64,000 nucleotides of DNA from Pseudomonas allokribbensis (lineage in GTDB: Bacteria > Pseudomonadota > Gammaproteobacteria > Pseudomonadales > Pseudomonadaceae), in contig NZ_CP062252.1 of assembly GCF_014863605.1 (NCBI RefSeq), positions 1,745,001 through 1,809,000 on the forward strand, read 5' to 3'. Below are positions 19,135 to 27,074 of the stretch, one piece after another. A model generated the notes under the pieces. The model saw only the letters and a list, made by a program, of their open reading frames with translations. It searched no databases and was not told where the DNA came from. Each line of letters starts with the position of its first letter. Positions within the stretch are counted from its first letter, which is position 1. Made by a program: the position numbers and the translations under genes.

Positions 19135-20508
19135 ATGCCTGCAACCCCTAACATTCTTATTCAGACTGCCGCCCAGGCCAAGGCGCAAGCCGCCTCCGCC
19201 AAACCGTCAGTGGTGGCCGCAGGCCCCGGGGACAAGGCTTCAAGCTTCGCTCAGGTGTTTGCCGATCAGGGACAGAACAAGCCTTCCGTTACCACCGATA
19301 ACTCGGTGAAACCTGCACGCGACAAGGACACCGGCAGCGTCAGCAAGAAGGACAGCGGCAAGGATCAGTCTGCCGCCCCCGGGCCGGCCGTTGCCGATAG
19401 CGGCAATGCCTTGCCCGCCGACAAAACCTCGTCGACCGCAACGGATGACGCGGTGGCCAGCGACGATACGTCCGATACACCGACCACGCCGGTCGCGGAC
19501 ACCACGCCTGTCGTAGATCCGACGCTGGACCCGGCGCTGATGCAAGTCGCGCAGCCGGTCGTCACGCCGCCGGTCGTTGCGGCGCCCGTCGTCGAAACAC
19601 CCGTGAAGCCTGAAACCCAGGCGCCAGCGGTGGCTGCATTGCCGGCGGCCGCCACGGCGGCGCCTGCCGCCGACAGTGATTTCGATCCCGAGGCCGATCC
19701 GCTCGACTCGATGCCGGCCGTGCGTATGGCGATGGAGCAGAGCGGTCACATTTCCGCGTCCAGCCAGTCGCAGCCCAAGGCGACGCCGGCCCAGGCCCAG
19801 GCTGATGGCGAGCTGACCTCGGCTCAGACCTTCGCCGCCGGCATGGCCAGCATGCTGGATGTGCAGGCTGACAAGGACAGCACCAGCCAGGGCGGTGAAA
19901 AGGCCTTCAGTGGTCTGATCGACGATGGTTTGAAAGACCTGAAATCCGCCACCAGCGATACCCGCGTGGATGACTTCGCCAACCGTCTGGCGGCACTGAC
20001 TCAGGCGGCCACACCGAAAACCGCCAACGCGGTGCCGGTGAACCAGCCGATCGCCATGCATCAGAGCGGCTGGACCGAGGAAGTGGTCAACCGCGTCATG
20101 TACCTGTCGAGCAACAACCTGAAGGCCGCCGATATCCAGTTGCAGCCGGCTGAACTGGGTCGTCTGGACATTCGGGTGAACATGGTGCCGGACCAGCAGA
20201 CCCAGGTGACCTTCATGAGCGCTCACCCGAGTGTTCGCGAAGCGCTCGACGGCCAGATGCATCGCCTGCGTGACATGTTCACGCAGCAAGGCATGGGGCA
20301 GGTCGATGTCAACGTTGCCGACCAGAATCGTGGCTGGCAGGGGCAAGGCCAGGAGCAGGCGCAACAGGGGCAGCAGGGTGGTCGCACCAGCGCCGCCGGC
20401 AGTCGCCTGGACTCGTCGGAAGAAGAGTTGACGCCTGCGGCCGTGGCCGAAGCAGCTGCTCAAACCACCAGCGTGATCGGCAGCAGCGCCGTCGACTACT
20501 ACGCCTGA
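19135..20508 (+). CDS. fliK: Flagellar hook-length control protein FliK
   Basis: 457 residues: long disordered Ala/Pro/Thr/Asp-rich N-terminal ruler region (about 1-300) and a C-terminal Flg_hook domain (about 320-420; ADIQLQPAELGRLDIRVN, MHRLRDMFTQQGMGQVDVNV). FliK measures the hook and flips FlhB export specificity. The Gln/Gly-rich tail (about 400-425) is low complexity. A hairpin terminator follows, so fliL starts a new transcript. Confidence 0.94.
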   Translation: MPATPNILIQTAAQAKAQAASAKPSVVAAGPGDKASSFAQVFADQGQNKPSVTTDNSVKPARDKDTGSVSKKDSGKDQSAAPGPAVADSGNALPADKTSSTATDDAVASDDTSDTPTTPVADTTPVVDPTLDPALMQVAQPVVTPPVVAAPVVETPVKPETQAPAVAALPAAATAAPAADSDFDPEADPLDSMPAVRMAMEQSGHISASSQSQPKATPAQAQADGELTSAQTFAAGMASMLDVQADKDSTSQGGEKAFSGLIDDGLKDLKSATSDTRVDDFANRLAALTQAATPKTANAVPVNQPIAMHQSGWTEEVVNRVMYLSSNNLKAADIQLQPAELGRLDIRVNMVPDQQTQVTFMSAHPSVREALDGQMHRLRDMFTQQGMGQVDVNVADQNRGWQGQGQEQAQQGQQGGRTSAAGSRLDSSEEELTPAAVAEAAAQTTSVIGSSAVDYYA

Positions 20509-20520
20509 TTCATCCTCCCC

Positions 20521-20556
20521 CGAGGGAGCGGCCCTGTCCGCTCCCTCGTCTGTTTT
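20521..20556 (+). terminator. Terminator after fliK
   Basis: Eleven-base perfect stem 20521-20531 / 20538-20548 followed by TCTGTTTT. The tail is not pure T, so efficiency may be moderate. Confidence 0.75.
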
Positions 20557-20587
20557 GCCACCGCTCTCCATTCCCCTCCGACACTTC

Positions 20588-20603
20588 TGGCATAACACTT
20601 GCT
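20588..20603 (+). promoter_or_regulatory. Sigma-54 promoter of fliLMNOPQR-flhB
   Basis: TGGCAT-N5-TTGCT with exact spacing, 51 bases before fliL, placed just downstream of the fliK terminator. Confidence 0.85.
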
Positions 20604-20653
20604 CTTGCCTTGCCGTGCGACTGTGAAAACCCGATTAGTGACGGATTATTGGC

Positions 20654-21157
20654 ATGGCGAAGAGCGAAGCAGCAGCAGTAAAAGACCCCGCAACCAAAGG
20701 CAAACTCAAGATGATCATTGTGATCGTTCTGGGGCTGCTGCTGGCCATCGGCGCGTCTGTGGGGGCGACGTGGTTCTTCATGCACAGCGCCCAGAGCAAA
20801 CCTGCGGCTGCCGCGGAAACCGCTCCGGTCGGCAAGCAGCCGGCAATTTTCGAGCCGATGGCGCCGGCCTTCGTGGCCAACTACAACCAGAACGGCCGTC
20901 AGCGCTACATGCAGGTGAGCATCACCATGCTGGCGCGCAACCAGGCCGATCTTGAAGCGCTCAAAGTGCACATGCCGGTGATCCGCAACAACCTGGTGAT
21001 GCTCTTCTCCGGTCAGGACTTCGCCACTTTGGCGACGCCGGTCGGTCAAGAGATGTTGCGCCAGAAGGCCACGGCCAGCGTCCAGGAAGTGGCGCAGAAA
21101 GAGCTGGGCAAAGTGGTGATCGAACAGTTGCTTTTCACTAATTTCGTACTGCAGTAG
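20654..21157 (+). CDS. fliL: Flagellar basal body-associated protein FliL
   Basis: 167 residues: short cytoplasmic tail, one membrane helix (about 18-42, MIIVIVLGLLLAIGASVGAT), periplasmic FliL domain ending in FTNFVLQ. FliL sits around stators and supports torque and stator assembly. First gene of the eight-gene fliLMNOPQR-flhB operon. Confidence 0.95.
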   Translation: MAKSEAAAVKDPATKGKLKMIIVIVLGLLLAIGASVGATWFFMHSAQSKPAAAAETAPVGKQPAIFEPMAPAFVANYNQNGRQRYMQVSITMLARNQADLEALKVHMPVIRNNLVMLFSGQDFATLATPVGQEMLRQKATASVQEVAQKELGKVVIEQLLFTNFVLQ

Positions 21158-21166
21158 GAACACGAC

Positions 21167-22135
21167 ATGGCCGTGCAGGATCTGCTGTCCCAGGATGAAA
21201 TCGACGCGCTGTTGCATGGCGTCGACGATGGTCTGGTACAGACCGATAACGCTGCCGAACCCGGCAGTGTCAAAAGCTACGACCTGACCAGCCAGGATCG
21301 CATCGTCCGCGGACGCATGCCGACTCTTGAGATGATCAACGAGCGTTTTGCCCGTTACACCCGCATCAGCATGTTCAACATGCTGCGCCGCTCGGCGGAC
21401 GTTGCCGTCGGTGGCGTACAGGTGATGAAGTTCGGCGAATACGTGCACTCGCTGTACGTGCCGACCAGTCTCAACCTGGTCAAGATCAAACCCCTGCGCG
21501 GCACCGCGCTGTTCATCCTCGACGCCAAACTGGTGTTCAAGCTGGTGGACAACTTCTTCGGCGGCGACGGCCGTCACGCCAAGATCGAAGGGCGTGAATT
21601 CACCCCGACCGAACTGCGCGTGGTGCGCATGGTGCTGGAACAGGCGTTCGTCGACCTGAAAGAAGCCTGGCAGGCGATCATGGAAGTCAACTTCGAGTAC
21701 ATCAACTCGGAAGTGAACCCGGCCATGGCCAACATCGTCGGCCCGAGCGAAGCGATCGTGGTTTCCACGTTCCACATCGAACTCGACGGCGGTGGCGGCG
21801 ACCTGCACGTGACCATGCCGTACTCGATGATCGAGCCGGTGCGCGAAATGCTCGACGCCGGTTTCCAGTCGGACCTCGACGACCAGGACGAGCGCTGGGT
21901 CAACGCCCTGCGTCAGGACGTACTCGATGTCGACGTGCCGATCGGTGCCACCGTCGCTCGCCGCCAGTTGAAACTGCGCGACATCCTGCACATGCAGCCG
22001 GGTGACGTGATCCCGGTCGAGATGCCGGAAGACATGATCATGCGCGCCAACGGCGTGCCGGCCTTCAAGGTCAAGATGGGCTCGCACAAAGGCAACCTCG
22101 CGTTGCAGGTGATCGAGCCGATCGAGCGCCGCTGA
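21167..22135 (+). CDS. fliM: Flagellar motor switch protein FliM
   Basis: 322 residues. The N-terminal CheY-P binding peptide is intact (LLSQDEIDALLHG), followed by the middle CheC-like domain and a SpoA domain (about 255-320). Forms the C-ring with FliG and FliN and reverses rotation on CheY-P binding. Nine bases after fliL. Confidence 0.97.
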   Translation: MAVQDLLSQDEIDALLHGVDDGLVQTDNAAEPGSVKSYDLTSQDRIVRGRMPTLEMINERFARYTRISMFNMLRRSADVAVGGVQVMKFGEYVHSLYVPTSLNLVKIKPLRGTALFILDAKLVFKLVDNFFGGDGRHAKIEGREFTPTELRVVRMVLEQAFVDLKEAWQAIMEVNFEYINSEVNPAMANIVGPSEAIVVSTFHIELDGGGGDLHVTMPYSMIEPVREMLDAGFQSDLDDQDERWVNALRQDVLDVDVPIGATVARRQLKLRDILHMQPGDVIPVEMPEDMIMRANGVPAFKVKMGSHKGNLALQVIEPIERR

Positions 22136-22188
22136 AGCGGCGCAACACCCCTTTCGCATTTAACTGAATTGTTGCCCGCCGAGGACAA

Positions 22189-22650
22189 ATGATGAACGAC
22201 GATATGAACGCCCAGGACGATCAGGCACTGGCCGACGAGTGGGCTGCTGCCCTGGAAGAAACCGGTGAAGCCGGGCAGGCCGACATCGACGCGCTGCTGG
22301 CCGCCGACGCTGGTGTTTCCAGCTCCAACCGTCTGCCGATGGAAGAGTTCGGCAGCGTGCCGAAGAACAACGATCCGGTGACCCTCGACGGTCCGAACCT
22401 GGACGTGATCCTCGACATCCCGGTGTCGATCTCGATGGAAGTGGGCAGCACCGACATCAACATCCGCAACCTGCTGCAACTCAACCAGGGTTCGGTGATC
22501 GAGCTCGATCGTCTGGCCGGTGAGCCGCTGGACGTGCTGGTCAACGGTACCCTCATCGCTCACGGTGAAGTGGTTGTGGTCAACGAAAAGTTCGGCATCC
22601 GCCTGACCGACGTGATCAGCCCAAGCGAACGCATCAAGAAGCTGCGCTGA
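22189..22650 (+). CDS. fliN: Flagellar motor switch protein FliN
   Basis: 153 residues if the first of two adjacent ATG codons is used; the second (22192) is better spaced from GAGGA at 22181. Acidic N-terminal extension (ALADEWAAALEE) then the SpoA domain (LDVILDIPVSISMEVGS ... SPSERIKKLR). C-ring component and docking site for FliH-FliI. Confidence 0.95.
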   Translation: MMNDDMNAQDDQALADEWAAALEETGEAGQADIDALLAADAGVSSSNRLPMEEFGSVPKNNDPVTLDGPNLDVILDIPVSISMEVGSTDINIRNLLQLNQGSVIELDRLAGEPLDVLVNGTLIAHGEVVVVNEKFGIRLTDVISPSERIKKLR

Positions 22651-23109
22651 GTGAAAAAGGTTCTGGGTTCTTTGCTGGCCTCGGCGCTGGCGCTGCCATC
22701 AGTCGTGATGGCCGCCGAGCCGGCGGCTGCCACCGCTGCGGCGGTGACGCCTGCGGTCAACAGCGGTGTCGCCGGTCAATTGACGCAGCTGGTGTTCGGC
22801 CTGTTGCTGGTGCTGGGGTTGATCTTCTTCCTCGCCTGGCTATTGCGCCGGGTGCAGCAGGCAGGCCCTGCGGGCAAGGGCCAGGTGATCGAGCTGATCG
22901 GTTCCCGCGCGCTCGGTCCGCGTGACCGACTGATGCTGGTGCAGGTCGGCAAGGAGCAGATCCTGCTGGGTCTCAGCCCCGGCACGATCACCGCACTGCA
23001 CGTACTCAAGGAACCGGTGGACGTCCCGGCGACCTCCGAAAAAGCGACTCCGGAATTTGCCCAGCATCTGTTGAAGATCCTCGGCAAGGATCAGAAGGAT
23101 ACGAAGTAA
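22651..23109 (+). CDS. fliO: Flagellar export protein FliO
   Basis: 152 residues, GTG start directly after the fliN stop. N-terminal hydrophobic signal-like segment ([19 protein letters not shown]), then a membrane helix about 48-68 ([22 protein letters not shown]), then a cytoplasmic domain with [17 protein letters not shown]. FliO is a scaffold for FliP ring assembly. Overlaps fliP by 1 base. Confidence 0.92.
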   Translation: MKKVLGSLLASALALPSVVMAAEPAAATAAAVTPAVNSGVAGQLTQLVFGLLLVLGLIFFLAWLLRRVQQAGPAGKGQVIELIGSRALGPRDRLMLVQVGKEQILLGLSPGTITALHVLKEPVDVPATSEKATPEFAQHLLKILGKDQKDTK

Positions 23110-23867
23110 TGGGTGCGTTGCGCATCGTCTTGACCCTGGCCTTGATGTTGGCCGCGCCACTGGCGTTCGCCGCCGATCCGTTGTCGATCCCGGCGATCAC
23201 CTTGGGCACCAACGCCAACGGTGCGCAGGAGTATTCGGTCAGCCTGCAGATCCTGTTGATCATGACGGCGCTGAGCTTTATTCCGGCCGCCGTCATTCTG
23301 ATGACCAGTTTCACCCGGATCATTATCGTCTTCTCGATCCTGCGTCAGGCCCTCGGTCTGCAACAGACGCCGTCGAACCAGATCCTCACCGGCATGGCGC
23401 TGTTCCTGACCATGTTCATCATGGCGCCGGTGTTCGACCGGGTGAACAACGACGCCCTGCAACCGTATCTGGCGGAGAAACTCACCGCCCAGCAAGCGGT
23501 GGAAAAGGCTCAGGTGCCGATCAAGGATTTCATGCTCGCGCAGACGCGCTCCAGCGATCTCGAGCTGTTCATGCGCCTGTCCAAGCGCACCGATATCGCG
23601 ACGCCTGATCAGGCACCGCTGACCATTCTGGTGCCGGCCTTCGTCACGTCTGAACTGAAAACCGCGTTCCAGATCGGCTTCATGATCTTCATTCCGTTCC
23701 TCATCATCGACCTGGTCGTGGCGAGTGTGCTGATGGCGATGGGTATGATGATGCTGTCGCCGCTGATCATTTCCCTGCCGTTCAAGATCATGCTGTTCGT
23801 GCTGGTGGATGGGTGGGCGCTGATCATCGGCACCCTGGCCAGCAGTTTCGGAGGTGTATCGCCATGA
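23109..23867 (+). CDS. fliP: Flagellar export gate protein FliP
   Basis: 252 residues with signal peptide ([15 protein letters not shown]) and four membrane helices. Conserved [19 protein letters not shown] and the C-terminal [18 protein letters not shown] motif are present. Five FliP with FliQ and FliR form the export pore. Overlaps fliQ by 4 bases (ATGA). Confidence 0.97.
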   Translation: MGALRIVLTLALMLAAPLAFAADPLSIPAITLGTNANGAQEYSVSLQILLIMTALSFIPAAVILMTSFTRIIIVFSILRQALGLQQTPSNQILTGMALFLTMFIMAPVFDRVNNDALQPYLAEKLTAQQAVEKAQVPIKDFMLAQTRSSDLELFMRLSKRTDIATPDQAPLTILVPAFVTSELKTAFQIGFMIFIPFLIIDLVVASVLMAMGMMMLSPLIISLPFKIMLFVLVDGWALIIGTLASSFGGVSP

Positions 23868-24133
23868 CGCCAGAAGTAGCGGTCGACATTTTTCGCGAAG
23901 CCTTGTGGCTGACCACGATGATGGTCGCGATTCTGGTGATCCCGAGTCTGCTGGTGGGCCTGCTGGTGTCGATGTTCCAGGCCGCCACGCAGATCAACGA
24001 ACAGACCCTGAGCTTTCTGCCGCGTCTGCTGGTGATGCTGGTGACCCTGATTGTCGGCGGTCCGTGGATCATCCAGACCTTCATGGAATACATCATCCAG
24101 CTGTACAAAAACATTCCGCTGGTCATCGGCTGA
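23864..24133 (+). CDS. fliQ: Flagellar export gate protein FliQ
   Basis: 89 residues, two membrane helices (about 15-40 and 50-75) with [23 protein letters not shown] between. The start is the ATG overlapping the fliP stop, giving the usual [15 protein letters not shown]-terminus. fliR begins 3 bases after it. Confidence 0.95.
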   Translation: MTPEVAVDIFREALWLTTMMVAILVIPSLLVGLLVSMFQAATQINEQTLSFLPRLLVMLVTLIVGGPWIIQTFMEYIIQLYKNIPLVIG

Positions 24134-24136
24134 GTC

Positions 24137-24922
24137 ATGCAGTCGCTGCTTCAGTTGACCGACACGCAGATCAGCACCTGGGTGGCGACGTTCATGCTGC
24201 CGCTGTTTCGCATCGGCTCGATGCTGATGGTGATGCCGGTGTTCGGCACCACGCTGGTTCCCAAACGTGTCCGTCTTTACCTCGCCCTTGCGATCACCGT
24301 GGTGATCGCGCCGAGCCTGCCGCCGATGCCGGCCGTCAGTCCGCTGGATCTGAGCGGTCTGCTGTTGATTGCCGAGCAGATCCTGGTTGGCGCCGTGTTG
24401 GGCTTCTCCTTGCAGCTGTTCTTCCAGGCCTTCGTGGTCGCGGGGCAGATCGTTGCGATCCAGATGGGCATGGGCTTCGCCTCGATGATCGACCCTACCA
24501 ACGGCGTGTCGGTGGCGGTGATCGGGCAGTTCTTCACCATGCTGGTGACGTTGCTGTTCCTCGGCATGAACGGTCACCTTGTAGTCTTTGAGGTGCTGAC
24601 TGAAAGCTTCACCACGCTGCCGGTCGGCGCAGGCCTGATGACCGCGCATTACTGGGAGCTGGCCGGCAAGCTCGGCTGGGTGCTTGGCGCGGCATTGATG
24701 CTGGTGCTGCCGGCTGTCACTGCGCTGCTGGTGGTCAACATTGCATTCGGTGTGATGACCCGGGCGGCGCCACAGCTGAACATTTTCTCGATCGGCTTCC
24801 CGCTGACCCTCGTGCTCGGCTTGTTCATTGTCTGGGTCGGGCTGGCGGACATTCTCAATCAGTATCAGCCGCTGGCCGTCGAGGCCTTGCAGTTGCTACG
24901 CGAACTGGCACAGGCGCGCTGA
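24137..24922 (+). CDS. fliR: Flagellar export gate protein FliR
   Basis: 261 residues, multi-pass membrane protein with one copy per export pore. Conserved FMLPLFRIGSMLMVMPVFG near the start and the GFASMIDPTNGVSV loop in the middle. Three bases separate it from flhB. Confidence 0.95.
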   Translation: MQSLLQLTDTQISTWVATFMLPLFRIGSMLMVMPVFGTTLVPKRVRLYLALAITVVIAPSLPPMPAVSPLDLSGLLLIAEQILVGAVLGFSLQLFFQAFVVAGQIVAIQMGMGFASMIDPTNGVSVAVIGQFFTMLVTLLFLGMNGHLVVFEVLTESFTTLPVGAGLMTAHYWELAGKLGWVLGAALMLVLPAVTALLVVNIAFGVMTRAAPQLNIFSIGFPLTLVLGLFIVWVGLADILNQYQPLAVEALQLLRELAQAR

Positions 24923-24925
24923 GTC

Positions 24926-26065
24926 ATGGCAGAGAGCGAGAGCGGTCAGGATAAAACAGAAGACCCCACGGAGAAGCGCAAGAAGGACTCCCGGGAAAAA
25001 GGCGAGATTGCGCGCTCCAAGGAACTCAACACCTTGGCGATCATGCTCGCCGGTTCCGGTGCGCTGCTGGTGTTCGGCGGGATGTTGGCGCAGGACTTGA
25101 TGGAGCTGATGCGCCTGAACTTCACGCTGTCGCGCGAAGTGATCATGGATCAGAGCTCCATGGGCAAGTTCCTGATGAATTCCGGGGTGATCGCACTGGT
25201 GGCGATCCAGCCGATCATGATCACCTTGCTGCTGGCGGCGTTTCTCGGGCCGATCGCCCTCGGCGGCTGGTTGTTTGCTGCGGGTTCCCTGGCGCCCAAG
25301 TTCAGTCGGATGAACCCAGGCGCGGGTCTCAAGCGCATGTTTTCCATGAAGTCGGTGATCGAACTGCTCAAGGCGCTGGCCAAGTTCCTGATCATTCTGG
25401 CGGTGGCGCTGGTGGTGTTGTCCGGGGATGTCGACGACTTGTTGCGCATTGCCCACGAACCGCTGGACCGGGCGATCATTCACAGTCTGCAACTGGTGGG
25501 CTGGAGCACTTTGTGGATGGCGTGCGGTTTGATCATCATCGCGGCCGTCGACGTCCCGGTGCAGCTCTGGGAGAGCATTAAAAAGCTCAAGATGACCAAG
25601 CAGGAAGTGCGCGACGAGCACAAGGACCAGGAAGGCCGGCCGGAGGTCAAACAGCGGATTCGTCAGGTCCAGCGCGAGATGTCGCAGCGCCGGATGATGG
25701 CGGCGATCCCCGATGCCGACGTGGTCATCACCAACCCGACGCACTACGCCGTGGCGCTCAAATACGACTCGGAGAAGGGCGGGGCGCCGATGCTGCTGGC
25801 CAAGGGCAGCGACTTCCTGGCGCTGAAAATCCGCGAAATCGCCGTGGCCAACAACGTCATGCTGCTCGAATCGCCGGGGCTGGCGCGTTCGATCTATTAC
25901 TCCACCGAGCTGGAAGAAGAGATCCCTGGTGGCCTGTATCTGGCGGTCGCTCAGGTACTGGCCTACGTCTACCAGATCCGCCAGCACCGTGCGGGCAAGG
26001 GCAAGTTCCCGGAACCGCTCAAGGACGATCTGCCGATCCCGCCGGATCTGCGGCGCGATTCCTGA
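24926..26065 (+). CDS. flhB: Flagellar export switch protein FlhB
   Basis: 379 residues: basic N-terminus (DKTEDPTEKRKKDSREKG), four membrane helices (about 34-55, 88-115, 150-168, 190-215) and a cytoplasmic tail with the self-cleavage site NPTH at 270-273. Cleavage and FliK contact change export from rod/hook to filament substrates. Last gene of the fliL operon. A tail-only relative is encoded at 41546-41875. Confidence 0.97.
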   Translation: MAESESGQDKTEDPTEKRKKDSREKGEIARSKELNTLAIMLAGSGALLVFGGMLAQDLMELMRLNFTLSREVIMDQSSMGKFLMNSGVIALVAIQPIMITLLLAAFLGPIALGGWLFAAGSLAPKFSRMNPGAGLKRMFSMKSVIELLKALAKFLIILAVALVVLSGDVDDLLRIAHEPLDRAIIHSLQLVGWSTLWMACGLIIIAAVDVPVQLWESIKKLKMTKQEVRDEHKDQEGRPEVKQRIRQVQREMSQRRMMAAIPDADVVITNPTHYAVALKYDSEKGGAPMLLAKGSDFLALKIREIAVANNVMLLESPGLARSIYYSTELEEEIPGGLYLAVAQVLAYVYQIRQHRAGKGKFPEPLKDDLPIPPDLRRDS

Positions 26066-26077
26066 TGGTGATGAAGC

Positions 26078-26117
26078 AAAAAAACCGCCTCCGGTTGAAC
26101 CCGGTGGCGGTTTTTTT
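26078..26117 (+). terminator. Bidirectional terminator between flhB and the DUF6124-type gene
   Basis: A-rich left flank, stem AAAACCGCC-T-CCGG / CCGG-T-GGCGGTTTT with one mismatch, then T7. Works for flhB and, by symmetry, could serve the minus-strand gene. Confidence 0.88.
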
Positions 26118-26171
26118 ATGCCTGATGACATGCGTTGGCTTTGAGGCCGCCACGACGCCTTTCTCAAGCCT

Positions 26172-26546
26172 TTACACGGAGGTCTGCGACTGCGGTAGTT
26201 CCAGATTATTCAGTACCCGATTCGCTGCCAGCTCCCCGAGCATGATCAGTTGCCCGATGCCCGTCAGCGTCCTGCGCTGCGCGGCGGGCATGAGGTGGGC
26301 GAAGTCATTGGCGATGGTTCTGGCGGAAGCGAGGGTTTCGCAGAGCTCGACCAGCAGCTCTTCGTTTTTGAAGTCCGCGGTAACGGCAAACATTCGGCGG
26401 GTTTTGCGCGGTGGTGGCGTGGAGCCGGGCGGGCAGAGATAGTGATCGAGGGCGCGGTCGGCGGCTTCGTGAAGCTTTCTGGAGTCGAGGGATTCGTAGG
26501 GCGAGGCGGGGTCGGTTTCGGGTGGATTGGGTGTTGGTTTGATCAT
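26172..26546 (-). CDS. DUF6124 (formerly DUF3077-like) family protein
   Basis: 124 residues, no membrane segment. N-terminal Pro-rich MIKPTPNPPETDPASPYES, then an RALDHYLCPPG block and a C-terminal helical region (ELLVELCETLASARTIANDFA, IGQLIMLGELAANRVLNNLE). Matches the small Pseudomonas-restricted DUF6124 family as I remember it; function unknown. AAGGAGC 7 bases before the ATG at 26546 fixes the start against an upstream in-frame ATG at 26576. It is inserted between flhB and flhA on the opposite strand, with its own promoter and a long structured leader. Confidence 0.8.
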   Translation of the reverse strand: MIKPTPNPPETDPASPYESLDSRKLHEAADRALDHYLCPPGSTPPPRKTRRMFAVTADFKNEELLVELCETLASARTIANDFAHLMPAAQRRTLTGIGQLIMLGELAANRVLNNLELPQSQTSV

Positions 26547-26597
26547 GGTGAAGCTCCTTTGTGGTGGAGCCGCCAAATCCAGTCGCTAAACAGGAAG

Positions 26598-26675
26598 GGT
26601 GGCGGCTGTACGCGGGTTAGCGAACCGGTCAAAGGCACCCGGGTAGACCACGAGGGTCTCCCGCATACAGCCACC
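26598..26675 (-). promoter_or_regulatory. Structured 5' leader element upstream of the DUF6124-type gene
   Basis: On the minus strand a long-range stem pairs 26660-26675 with 26598-26616 (16 bp with a 3-base bulge, one G:T pair). Inside it are a 5-bp hairpin (AGACC/GGTCT, 26645-26659) and a GGTT/AACC hairpin (26615-26626), giving a branched fold. It ends about 50 bases before the start codon. The same stretch also encodes an open 26-codon reading frame from an ATG at 26666. The 11-base sequence AGTCGCTAAAC flanks the leader at 26581-26591 and 26744-26754. Could be a riboregulator, attenuator or protein-binding leader. Confidence 0.6.
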
Positions 26676-26758
26676 ATAACGAAATTGCAGACAAACAGAT
26701 CCGCAACGAAGCCTGGAACGCTGGTGCACCTTTAATCTGAGCGAGTCGCTAAACCCGA

Positions 26759-26776
26759 TCGCTGATTCGTCAGCGA
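26759..26776 (-). promoter_or_regulatory. 5'-terminal hairpin of the DUF6124-type transcript
   Basis: Perfect 7-bp hairpin TCGCTGA / TCAGCGA with a four-base loop. It begins at about the predicted transcription start, so it would cap the 5' end of the leader RNA. Confidence 0.5.
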
Positions 26777-26783
26777 CCGACCC

Positions 26784-26812
26784 ACAATAGAACCCGACCT
26801 CAAAGCGCACAA
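26784..26812 (-). promoter_or_regulatory. Candidate sigma-70 promoter of the DUF6124-type gene
   Basis: Minus strand TTGTGC (26812-26807), 17-base spacer, TATTGT (26789-26784). Predicted start near 26777, leaving a leader of about 230 bases that holds both structured elements. Confidence 0.5.
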
Positions 26813-26880
26813 GCCGGCGGATTCTGGCGTAGCTGTAGGCAACGGCGCAAGGATTCGTAGCCTGTAAGGCGTGTCTGAAG

Positions 26881-26917
26881 GTGTCTTTTAAACACCAGAG
26901 TTTAAAAGGCACTTTTT
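26881..26917 (+). terminator. Plus-strand Rho-independent terminator in the flhB-flhA gap
   Basis: 13-bp stem 26881-26893 / 26900-26912 with one G:T pair, 6-base loop and T5. No plus-strand gene lies between flhB and this point, so it either blocks read-through or ends a small RNA. It lies upstream of the flhA promoter. Confidence 0.75.
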
Positions 26918-26997
26918 GCTGACTTCTTGCGAAGGCACCATCCCGCCCAGCAGAAAAACCACGCTCAAACCCCTCTGTTTCAATCATCGGCAAAAGT

Positions 26998-27013
26998 TGG
27001 AAGGCTTCTTGCA
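26998..27013 (+). promoter_or_regulatory. Sigma-54 promoter of flhA
   Basis: TGGAAG-N5-TTGCA with exact GG/GC spacing, 62 bases before flhA. Weaker at positions 4-6 than the other sigma-54 sites in the cluster. Confidence 0.7.
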
Positions 27014-27074
27014 GTAGCCGCCGTGCGCCCGCTCTGGGCGTCAAAAGTTTGCTTTAAAGGAACGGGGAAAACCG

